Assembly (NCBI GenBank): GCA_947588665.1
Contig: CANPYU010000082.1
Span: forward strand, 1 to 5,675
Source of the DNA: an uncultured Bacilli bacterium
GTDB lineage: Bacteria > Bacillota_I > Bacilli_A > RF39 > UBA660
Reading direction: 5' to 3'
DNA length: 5,675 bases
Shown: positions 1-5,675 of the stretch, in pieces
How positions within the stretch are numbered: the stretch's first letter is position 1
How the letters are laid out: each line of letters opens with the position of its first letter
Made by a program: the position numbers and the translations under genes
The notes under the pieces: model-generated
Told to the model about the DNA's origin: nothing
Database searches by the model: none
The model's input: only the letters and a program-made list of their open reading frames with translations

Positions 1-900
1 ACATTATATTTTCATTATAAATTTGGTCATAATATATTAGATAATTTAAGTAAAGAAGAGCAAAAAAGTATTAATAGTAATATTAAATATTTTGATATGT
101 TTAATCAAGGTTTTGATAATTTATATTACTATCCTTATAAATGGGATTATTATCGTCGATTTGGGGTAAAATGTCACAAGAAAAATTTAGATAATTTTTT
201 TACCAATATTATAGAATTTATTAAAGAAAATAATTTACAAAATGATGCTAGTGTTACTAACATGGTTTATGGTTTTATTAATCATTTAACTCTAGATACT
301 ATTATGCATCCATTTATAAATTATCAAGTTAAAAATTTAAATATACCTCATGGTAAAATAGAATTTTTATTAGATTATTATATTTATGATAATTTATATC
401 ACACTAAATGGCATAACAAATTATATAAAATTTTAATTCCTAAATTAAAATTTACTGATAATTTAAAAAAGACAATTGATTATGTATTTTTAAATACTTA
501 TAAAGAAAAAAATATTAGTAAAATAATGAATAAATCACATAATGTAGGTTATTATATTTATCGTTATTTTATAACTGATATTCATGGTATTAAATCTAAA
601 CTATATAAAATTGTTGATATTTTACTTCCTAATAAAGAAGTTAAATTTAGTGAAACAACTTTTTATAATAAAGGATTTAAAGAAGAATTATTAAATAGAG
701 AAAAAAATAATTGGTATAATCCTAGAAATAAAGATGAAATATATAATTACTCTTTTAAAGAATTACATGATATTGCTTTTAAAATAGCTTTAAAATTAAA
801 TAAACTCGCTTATGAAGTTATAAATAATAAAAAAGATATTAAAAAATTTACTAAACTAATCCAATTACTCGATATTAAAAATATTCAAGAACTCCTTTAG
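1..900 (+). CDS. Zinc-dependent phospholipase C family protein (5' end just outside window)
   Basis: The reading frame is open from base 1 to the TAG at 898-900, giving 299 visible residues. The layout matches the zinc-dependent phospholipase C family (PF00882-like, related to Bacillus cereus PC-PLC). In order it shows HYKFG at residues 5-9, GFDNLYYY near 37 (the family's G-P-D segment, Asp39), His59 before an FF pair, HLTLDTIMHP at 95-104 (His95, Asp99, His103) and HGKIE at 117-121 (His117, Glu121). These correspond to the expected zinc ligands. The first Met in frame is at base 97, but starting there would remove the conserved HYKFG segment. The true start therefore probably lies only a few codons upstream of the window. 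No signal peptide is visible and there is hardly room for one, so the protein is probably cytoplasmic, unlike secreted PC-PLC. Its substrate cannot be told from sequence. The 3' end overlaps the convergent amidase gene by 26 bp. GC is lowest in this gene. Confidence 0.85.
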   Translation, partial: TLYFHYKFGHNILDNLSKEEQKSINSNIKYFDMFNQGFDNLYYYPYKWDYYRRFGVKCHKKNLDNFFTNIIEFIKENNLQNDASVTNMVYGFINHLTLDTIMHPFINYQVKNLNIPHGKIEFLLDYYIYDNLYHTKWHNKLYKILIPKLKFTDNLKKTIDYVFLNTYKEKNISKIMNKSHNVGYYIYRYFITDIHGIKSKLYKIVDILLPNKEVKFSETTFYNKGFKEELLNREKNNWYNPRNKDEIYNYSFKELHDIAFKIALKLNKLAYEVINNKKDIKKFTKLIQLLDIKNIQELL

Positions 901-1519
901 CTATTGATTTAGCAATTTTCTTTTGATATTTTTCCGTAATTAATTTATTTCTTTCCATACCATTGGATAAGAAACCACATTCTATTAAAATACCTGGTAC
1001 ATTTAGTTTACTATACATATATGTATCACTTGGTATTTTTTTTATTTCTCTTTTACCTTTTAATTCTTCATTCATTACTTTTTGCATTACTTTTGCTAAC
1101 TTTTCATTATCTTTATTATAGAATACTTGTGGTCCATAATATGAGGCATCACTTAAATAATTAAGATGAATACTTAAATACATATCAGCATTACTTTCAT
1201 TAATTAGTTTTATTCGATTATTAAAATCACTTCTTTTACGCAAACTTGCATTTGGAATAGATAAATCATAATCACCATCTCTAGTTAAAATTACATTTGC
1301 TCCAAGAGCTCCTAATTCTTTTTCTAAAAATAAGGCTATATTTAAATTAATGTCTTTTTCATAAATTTTACCATAACTAGTACCAGGATCTTTAAATCCA
1401 TGACCAGGATCTATGACTACTATTCTACCTGTCAAAGGCATGATTGCTTCTACTTTTAAAGCATACAAAATTAAAACACTAATAAAAAAAATAAACAATA
1501 CAGATAAATATTTCTTCAT
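875..1519 (-). CDS. cwlD: CwlD-like N-acetylmuramoyl-L-alanine amidase (Amidase_3)
   Basis: This 214-residue zinc amidase should cleave the bond between N-acetylmuramic acid and L-alanine in peptidoglycan, outside the membrane. Residues 4-22 form a hydrophobic signal or anchor segment after MKK, with a possible signal peptidase site at Val-Glu-Ala25. The Amidase_3 fold follows at about 33-214: DPGHG with His40, EKD with Glu54, SIHLN with His118 (the three zinc ligands), and IECGF with Glu180 (catalytic). All key residues are present. The LRKRSDF block, NESNADMYLSIHLN and the CGFLSN ending resemble CwlD, which makes muramic delta-lactam in spore cortex. The length is close to, slightly under, B. 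subtilis CwlD. Similar enzymes occur in non-sporulating relatives, so a sporulation role is not shown here. The ATG at 1519 keeps the signal segment but has no good Shine-Dalgarno sequence. The gene lies alone downstream of a terminator, so it probably has its own promoter in 1520-1738, where I find no convincing -35/-10 pair. Confidence 0.92.
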   Translation of the reverse strand: MKKYLSVLFIFFISVLILYALKVEAIMPLTGRIVVIDPGHGFKDPGTSYGKIYEKDINLNIALFLEKELGALGANVILTRDGDYDLSIPNASLRKRSDFNNRIKLINESNADMYLSIHLNYLSDASYYGPQVFYNKDNEKLAKVMQKVMNEELKGKREIKKIPSDTYMYSKLNVPGILIECGFLSNGMERNKLITEKYQKKIAKSIAKGVLEYF

Positions 1520-1738
1520 AATATATATTTATGAAAAAGAACTTTTTTATATTAAATTTTTTGTAGTTATATTCTACTTGTATCATAATACCGAGCATTC
1601 TTTAAAACATATATTAGATTAATCACATTTAGAAAAATCTATATTTAAATGTACATTATATATAATAGTTATCATTTTCCTCTTATAATGAAACAATAGC
1701 AGAAGAAAATAAAAAAAACTTAAATTGAATAAGAAAAA

Positions 1739-1767
1739 AAGAAGATAACTTATTTGTTTATCTTCTT
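1739..1767 (-). terminator. Intrinsic terminator overlapping the stop of the orphan gene
   Basis: Read on the minus strand, AAGAAGATAA (1767-1758) pairs perfectly with TTATCTTCTT (1748-1739) around a 9-nt loop. The 3' arm runs into a T-tract at about 1741-1734, followed by CTT. This is a 10-bp stem, AT-rich but with uninterrupted pairing. The TAA stop of the upstream gene (1760-1758) lies inside the 5' arm. On the plus strand the hairpin is not followed by T residues, so it works only for minus-strand transcription. It separates the surface/orphan transcription unit from the amidase gene. Confidence 0.75.
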
Positions 1768-2342
1768 AACTCTTTATTACTTGGATAAGGACTTAAGCCA
1801 TGTGTAGATCGTGCTACTAATTCTTGCGCTACGTCTAAATTCCCCTTTTTTAATACTTCATTAACTATTAACATTTGAACATTTCCTGGTAAAGATGTAA
1901 ATGTACCAGATCTAGACCACCATACAAGATCATCTGCAGAAGATCCCATAGATTCATCACATAATGCCGCAATTATTTCTGGATGAGTATAACTTACCGC
2001 TAATGTTTTATCATCATGTAATAATGACATATAATTTATTTTATCTAGTCGTTCAGCTGTTTGCATTTCATGAGGATTTACTTCAGCAATTGTCTCTTTT
2101 AAATGAACAATTGAATCAACAAATTCACCATTTCTAAAATAATACAAATCATCTTCAGTTAAAGTTCCATTCTTAAGTCCTGCATTTATTGCATCTATAA
2201 AAGCACATAAATAATGACGATCACCATCATAAGCAATAATACTTCTTATTGCATCAGGATTATTAACAATATCTTTAATTGGACCTAATGCTCTTATTTT
2301 AGCTTCCAAATCAAAATAACTTTCTTTAATTGTATCTTTCAT
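1758..2342 (-). CDS. Hypothetical cytoplasmic protein, about 194 residues
   Basis: I do not recognise this protein. It has no signal peptide, membrane segment or cysteine-rich site. It looks soluble and mostly helical, with acidic and aromatic stretches such as DDLYYFRNGEF and DDLVWWSRSGTF. Those two segments lie about 70 residues apart and share a D-D-L-x-aromatic-aromatic-x(1-2)-R-x-G-x-F pattern, which hints at an internal duplication, possibly of a helical-repeat type. The start is uncertain. The frame opens with a TTG at 2366 directly after an in-frame stop (202 residues), with no ribosome site before it. The ATG at 2342 gives 194 residues and has only a weak AAAGTG upstream, but I prefer it as the conventional codon. 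The gene lies 84 bp downstream of the DUF285-like gene on the same strand and ends inside a terminator hairpin, so it is probably the last gene of that unit or has a promoter in the gap. Hand-counted GC over 1801-2340 is about 30 %, above the neighbours. Confidence 0.75.
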   Translation of the reverse strand: MKDTIKESYFDLEAKIRALGPIKDIVNNPDAIRSIIAYDGDRHYLCAFIDAINAGLKNGTLTEDDLYYFRNGEFVDSIVHLKETIAEVNPHEMQTAERLDKINYMSLLHDDKTLAVSYTHPEIIAALCDESMGSSADDLVWWSRSGTFTSLPGNVQMLIVNEVLKKGNLDVAQELVARSTHGLSPYPSNKELRR

Positions 2343-2426
2343 AAACACTTTATTTAATTTTATCAATTAATAATGTTTGTGAATAGAAATTTATAAATAA
2401 TTGACAATATTTAGACATAAAAATTA

Positions 2427-3929
2427 TTATACTTCTGTTACTTCACCAGAAAATCCTGCTTTTGTTATCCAATCTTTTTGACCTTGTTTAACTATTATTG
2501 TAGCTGCAGAAGAAACATTCAAAAACATATTTAGATAATTCACATTTTCTGTTATTTGGGTAAATGTGGCATTTCGCATATCTATTGTTTGCAATCCCCT
2601 ACATCCATTAAACATATCATGTACATTTTTCAATTTGTTTGTTTGCCAATTACTTAAATTAACGATTTGTAAATTTGTACAATTTATAAACATTCCTCGC
2701 ATATTTTCTACATTTGATACATCCCAATTATTTAACAAACTTACATCTGTTAAATTTGTACATCCCATAAACATAGCTTGCATATTTTCTGCATTACCCA
2801 CATTCCAATTTTTTATTGCATTTAAATCATCATCTTCTATTGATGTACCATGAAATAAATCTCTTATATTTATTACTTTTGATACATCCCATTCACTTAT
2901 TACACTTATATCCGTTAAATTTGTACAATTTCTAAATAAACAATCCATATATTTTATACTTTTTAATTGCCATTTCTTTAAAATATTCAAGTTAGTTAAA
3001 TTATCACTTTCAAACATAAAACCAATATCCGTTACATTTGATACATCCCAATTTTCTAAAAAATCAAAATTATTTAATGCTTTGCAGTTTTGAAACAATG
3101 TCCGCATACTTGTCACATGAGATACATTCCAATTTTCTATTCCATTTAATTTTTCTAATTTTTTACAATTAGCAAATGTTCGATACATATTAATAGTTTT
3201 ACTTGTATCTAATTTATTATTAAAATTTATTGCTTGCAAATTGCTTATATAATCATTATTAGAATATGTATTCGGAAAAAAAGCTTGCTCCAAACTAATT
3301 GCTCTTATCTTTGTTTTACTTCCAATATATAATGTATCATAATCATCATCTATTGGAACTATCCACGCGATTACACTTCCGGCTGGTGATTTATCTGTAT
3401 CACTTATATCCCAATAAGTTTCATCTTGAGTTAAACTTTCTAAATTTGATAATTTATCTGTAAATTCAACTTTCTTTATTTTTGATGACATATAATCTGG
3501 AGCTGGTATTTTACAATTATCACCACACTCAATATCATGCGTTATTACTTTCATATAATTATATTTATCAAAATATAATGTACAATATATTGTACTATTC
3601 GAAGTTAAAGTAGCAGTATTATCCTCTTCATTATATTTAATAGCATCATTTACTATGTTTCCATTATTATCTATACATTCTGATTTAACATAATAATAAT
3701 CATCTTCATCCTTTGGCCATTCGTTACCACTATATGAAGTATAACCATCACCCTTTTCATTAGGTACCATTATCGCAAATGATTTACTCTTTTCAATTTC
3801 TTTTAATTTTACTTCGGGTAATACTTCTGTTTGTCTTTTTATTAATAATTTAGGTATATTACTAATTATTATTATTGCTATTATTAACATAATTATTGGC
3901 ACAATTTTAGTTATATTTTTTCTTTCCAT
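2427..3929 (-). CDS. Membrane-anchored BspA/DUF285-type repeat surface protein
   Basis: This 500-residue protein has a short basic N-terminus and one strongly hydrophobic segment at 9-30, followed by KRQ. That suggests a signal anchor with the rest outside the cell. Residues about 50-122 form a small domain with WP at 71-72, Cys85 and a CTLYFD ending (Cys106), possibly disulphide-linked. Cys135 and Cys139 follow. Residues about 239-450 are tandem units of about 27 residues of the DUF285 (PF03382) BspA-like type, with the consensus N-W-D-V-S-N-V-x-x-M-x-x-M-F-x-x-C-x-x-L. Seven begin with Trp (267, 294, 320, 347, 375, 402, 428) and a degenerate one precedes them. There is no C-terminal sorting signal. 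Related proteins bind host or matrix proteins or are of unknown function, so an adhesive or structural surface role is inference. The start is clear: ATG at 3929 with AAGGAG eight bases upstream. It is cotranscribed with, and 12 bp behind, the NPKTG protein gene. Confidence 0.9.
   Translation of the reverse strand: MERKNITKIVPIIMLIIAIIIISNIPKLLIKRQTEVLPEVKLKEIEKSKSFAIMVPNEKGDGYTSYSGNEWPKDEDDYYYVKSECIDNNGNIVNDAIKYNEEDNTATLTSNSTIYCTLYFDKYNYMKVITHDIECGDNCKIPAPDYMSSKIKKVEFTDKLSNLESLTQDETYWDISDTDKSPAGSVIAWIVPIDDDYDTLYIGSKTKIRAISLEQAFFPNTYSNNDYISNLQAINFNNKLDTSKTINMYRTFANCKKLEKLNGIENWNVSHVTSMRTLFQNCKALNNFDFLENWDVSNVTDIGFMFESDNLTNLNILKKWQLKSIKYMDCLFRNCTNLTDISVISEWDVSKVINIRDLFHGTSIEDDDLNAIKNWNVGNAENMQAMFMGCTNLTDVSLLNNWDVSNVENMRGMFINCTNLQIVNLSNWQTNKLKNVHDMFNGCRGLQTIDMRNATFTQITENVNYLNMFLNVSSAATIIVKQGQKDWITKAGFSGEVTEV
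2580..3215 (-). repeat. Tandem DUF285/BspA-like repeat region (about 8 units of 27 codons)
   Basis: This is the coding repeat array of the gene at 2427-3929. Units are 26-28 codons long, so the DNA period is about 80 bp. On the plus strand the block gatacatccca recurs near 2716, 2881 and 3040, and taaatttgtac recurs near 2669, 2753 and 2915. These mark the W-D-V-S and C-T-N-L positions. Between these blocks the units have diverged, so this is an old or selected array and not a fresh identical one. Units 5 and 6 (residues about 375-427) are the most alike in protein. Confidence 0.85.
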
Positions 3930-3937
3930 TTTATTTT

Positions 3938-3943
3938 CTCCTT
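3938..3943 (-). promoter_or_regulatory. Strong Shine-Dalgarno overlapping the upstream stop codon
   Basis: The minus strand reads ATAAGGAG followed by AAAATAAA and the ATG at 3929. AAGGAG is the best ribosome binding site in the window. Its first two bases are the last two of the TAA stop (3944-3942) of the upstream surface gene. Ribosomes terminating on the first gene would release directly on this site, which supports translational coupling and fixes the start of the second gene. Confidence 0.85.
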
Positions 3944-4049
3944 ATATCTTATATAATTTATTTCTTCTATTTTTTAAGTAAATTACTATTAATGTAGTAA
4001 CTACCAATATAGTTGATATTGATATTATTATTGATCCTGTTTTTGGATT
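3942..4049 (-). other. C-terminal cell wall sorting signal (NPKTG)
   Basis: The NPKTG pentapeptide is encoded at 4049-4035. It is followed by about 20 hydrophobic residues and the positive tail KNRRNKLYK, the classical three-part sorting signal. A sortase would cut between Thr and Gly. NPKTG departs from the canonical LPxTG in its first residue, but it is a familiar variant in low-GC Gram-positives. Confidence 0.88.
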
Positions 4050-5675
4050 CTCTATTATTACTTGTTTATAATAATAATTTAATTCTATATCATCTGTTAT
4101 CTTTCCTTTTGTTTCTTCTGGAGATTTTACTAACTCCCATAATGTATTATCTATTTCACTTGCATTTATTTCATACTCATCTTCATATTCATAATAATAA
4201 ACTTCACTATCTTTTATTTTGGTATTTGTTCCTTCTTCTAGATAGTTTACTGTTATTTTATATTTCTTTCTTTTAAAGTAATAATTTACTTCGGTATTTT
4301 TATTTATTTCTCCTTCTGTATTATTACTATTACTTGTCATTTCCCATAAGTTTTTATCTATACCATTTATATTTGTTTCATATTCTTCATTTAAACTATA
4401 GTATGATACTTCACTATCTATTATTTTATTATCTGTTCCTTCTTCAAAATAATTTACTATTAATTTATATTTCACTGGTAACTCTATTTCTTTAGTATCT
4501 TTACTTTCATCTCCAAGTCCTCCAAAGGCATAGGTTGTTGTTCCTTTATTCTTTACACTTTTTAGTTCTACTTCTTTTAGAGTTACTGGTATTACTAAAC
4601 TATATGTATGAGCATAAAAGTTAGCTTCATTAAATATATTAGTCTTGGCTGTTGCTTCTACTTTATTTCCTGTTACTTTTATGTTGAAATTATTTGTATA
4701 ATCATCATTTACTTCATTTAACACTTTTATATTTTTACTATCTATAATTAAATTCTCATTAATATTATCTGTCATAACTAACTTTGTAAATTTTGTACTT
4801 GATGCTAAATTACTATAAATTTCATGAAAATTTAATGATTCGCCATAATAATTATTTGGTACATATTGTGATACACAATAATTAAATTTTTCTTCTGGGA
4901 TTATATAATCCACATTAGCTTTCTTTAATGGATTAGTTTCACTTCCTACTTGATATGGATATGGTGACATAAACATAAATGTTATTCCACAACCTCTTCC
5001 TCCATAAGTAAATGAATACGTTGAATTACTTATATTAGAGGTTGTAATAAATGCTGAATCTCCATACCATGCACCACCTGGATCATTTATAACATTAAGA
5101 GTTTTTGTTGCAATACCATTATCTATTTCTTGTAATTCTATAGAATAACCTTCTGATGTTTTTTTATTTTTATTATAATAAATTATTGAATTACCTGAAT
5201 TTGGTCTTACTCCTTCATTCCCTTGAAGAAATGAATTTGTATAATATCCTTTATTTATGGTATCCATATCCCCAAAAAAGCCATTTACATCTTCTATATT
5301 TCCATATACTCCTTTTCCTGTCTTTTCATTATATGTTCCACTTTTATAATACGTCATTGTAAAATCAGCTTGAGCCTTAGTTGTTCCAAATAATAAAAAT
5401 ATTGGTTGATTATATTGCAATTTAATTGTATTAAATGTATCTGGTTTATTTTGTGATTGTGGAACTATAATAGAAGGCTGAATACCAAATATAATATTAT
5501 AATCAGAGTCATCGGCATATTTTTTTATATTATCTATTTTAACTAACACATCTAATAACTCACCATTTTTATTTACTGCACATTTTGTTATTAACATTAT
5601 TACTTCATTGCCTTCTTTTAGATTATTAAATCTTGGCAATTTTTTATTTTCCACATTTGAATATGTTACATCTCC
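3942..5675 (-). CDS. Sortase-anchored adhesin-like protein with MucBP-like repeats (N-terminus outside window)
   Basis: The frame is open to the window edge, giving 577 visible residues. A GTG at 5654 could start a 570-residue form, but the residues after it contain no signal peptide. A wall-anchored protein needs one, so the real start lies outside. Numbered from that GTG, residues about 20-235 form a beta-rich region with YYKSGTYN and GFFGDMDT motifs, typical of adhesin-like domains I cannot name further. Residues about 247-362 resemble an isopeptide-forming fimbrial/adhesin domain (VTGNKVEATAK, then a final HTYSLVIPV strand). Residues 396-462 and 465-530 are two MucBP-like repeats (VNYxEEGT...DSEV...LWE...VNYYFK). 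Residues 536-540 are NPKTG, followed by a hydrophobic span at 541-560 and the tail KNRRNK. The protein should be exported and joined to peptidoglycan by a sortase. No sortase gene lies in the window. Adhesion to mucin or matrix is inferred from the family. It is the first visible gene of the surface pair. Confidence 0.9.
   Translation of the reverse strand, partial: GDVTYSNVENKKLPRFNNLKEGNEVIMLITKCAVNKNGELLDVLVKIDNIKKYADDSDYNIIFGIQPSIIVPQSQNKPDTFNTIKLQYNQPIFLLFGTTKAQADFTMTYYKSGTYNEKTGKGVYGNIEDVNGFFGDMDTINKGYYTNSFLQGNEGVRPNSGNSIIYYNKNKKTSEGYSIELQEIDNGIATKTLNVINDPGGAWYGDSAFITTSNISNSTYSFTYGGRGCGITFMFMSPYPYQVGSETNPLKKANVDYIIPEEKFNYCVSQYVPNNYYGESLNFHEIYSNLASSTKFTKLVMTDNINENLIIDSKNIKVLNEVNDDYTNNFNIKVTGNKVEATAKTNIFNEANFYAHTYSLVIPVTLKEVELKSVKNKGTTTYAFGGLGDESKDTKEIELPVKYKLIVNYFEEGTDNKIIDSEVSYYSLNEEYETNINGIDKNLWEMTSNSNNTEGEINKNTEVNYYFKRKKYKITVNYLEEGTNTKIKDSEVYYYEYEDEYEINASEIDNTLWELVKSPEETKGKITDDIELNYYYKQVIIENPKTGSIIISISTILVVTTLIVIYLKNRRNKLYKI
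4065..4469 (-). repeat. Two tandem MucBP-like repeats
   Basis: Two copies of about 67 codons (4469-4269 and 4262-4065) lie within the NPKTG protein. Each starts Y-K-(L/I)-x-V-N-Y-(F/L)-E-E-G-T, continues with D-S-E-V and L-W-E, and ends in an N-Y-Y-(F/Y)-K strand. They match in length and in key positions but differ at many others, so the duplication is not recent. MucBP-type repeats are stalk or mucin-binding modules in Gram-positive wall proteins. This assignment is by pattern and should be confirmed by profile search. Confidence 0.7.

Noticed and set aside
903..925. ATTG...CAAT followed by TTTTCTTTT as a plus-strand terminator for the phospholipase-family gene.
   Set aside because: A 4-bp A/T-rich stem is too weak to count as an intrinsic terminator.
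1655..1660. Perfect TATAAT on the minus strand, 135 bp upstream of the amidase start, as a promoter -10.
   Set aside because: There is no -35-like hexamer at 16-18 bp and no extended TG. TATAAT occurs easily by chance in DNA of this composition. The amidase promoter is probably in this gap but I cannot place it.
1619..1675. Minus-strand small ORF of 18 codons (ATG at 1675) preceded by AAGAGG, a possible leader peptide upstream of the amidase.
   Set aside because: Only three bases separate AAGAGG from the ATG, too close for a good ribosome site. The peptide resembles nothing known, and short ORFs are expected by chance in such AT-rich DNA.
1654..1690. Inverted repeat CATTATA / TATAATG with a 23-nt spacer, as a possible operator.
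   Set aside because: The arms are only 7 bp, almost pure A/T, and there is no second copy in the window. This is within chance expectation.
2400..2431. TATAAT at 2431-2426 and TTGTCA at 2407-2402 on the minus strand as promoters for the orphan gene.
   Set aside because: Neither has a matching partner hexamer at proper spacing, so a promoter here remains possible but unsupported.
2566..2853. Plus-strand ORF of 95 codons inside the DUF285-like gene; similar antisense ORFs at 1413-1622, 4013-4276 and 5156-5362.
   Set aside because: They lie opposite well-supported genes or run off their ends. Their Leu/Phe/His-rich composition is typical of antisense translation, and they show no domain features.
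1..5675. Use of UGA as Trp (Mycoplasma-type code 4), considered because of the very low GC.
   Set aside because: All genes read through in the standard code, and conserved Trp positions (for example those in the DUF285 units) are TGG. No gene here ends in TGA either, so this argues weakly, but nothing requires code 4.

Overview
The window is very AT-rich (hand-counted stretches run from about 10 to 37 % GC, mostly 20-25 %). It reads cleanly in the standard bacterial code: Trp is TGG throughout, and all five genes end in TAA or TAG. A CwlD-type peptidoglycan amidase, an NPKTG sortase sorting signal, MucBP-like repeats and a BspA/DUF285 repeat protein together point to a low-GC Gram-positive (Bacillota) with a cell wall. 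The most likely source is an uncultured host- or gut-associated Bacilli/RF39-like or Clostridia lineage. That placement is inference; no marker gene is present.

Layout. 1-900 (+) is a zinc-dependent phospholipase C family gene that lacks only its extreme 5' end. It converges on, and overlaps by 26 bp, a CwlD-like N-acetylmuramoyl-L-alanine amidase at 875-1519 (-). A 200-odd bp AT-rich gap follows. Next is an intrinsic terminator at 1739-1767 (-), whose hairpin contains the stop codon of a cytoplasmic orphan gene of about 194 residues (1758-2342, -). This orphan is somewhat richer in GC than its neighbours. Upstream of it on the same strand is a tightly spaced surface-protein pair. 3942-5675 (-) is a large adhesin-like protein, cut by the window edge at its N-terminus, with an isopeptide-type domain, two MucBP-like repeats and an NPKTG wall-anchoring signal. 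Twelve bases downstream, 2427-3929 (-) encodes a membrane-anchored protein with BspA/DUF285 repeats.

How they fit together. The two surface genes look like one transcriptional unit with coupled translation: the stop of the first lies in the Shine-Dalgarno sequence of the second. They probably display an adhesin and a repeat-rich partner on the cell surface. The orphan gene may be read through from this unit, and the terminator closes it. The amidase and the phospholipase-family protein are envelope-related but separately transcribed. I see no defence system, mobile element, CRISPR array, tRNA or rRNA. The most unusual material is the coupled surface pair and the orphan protein.
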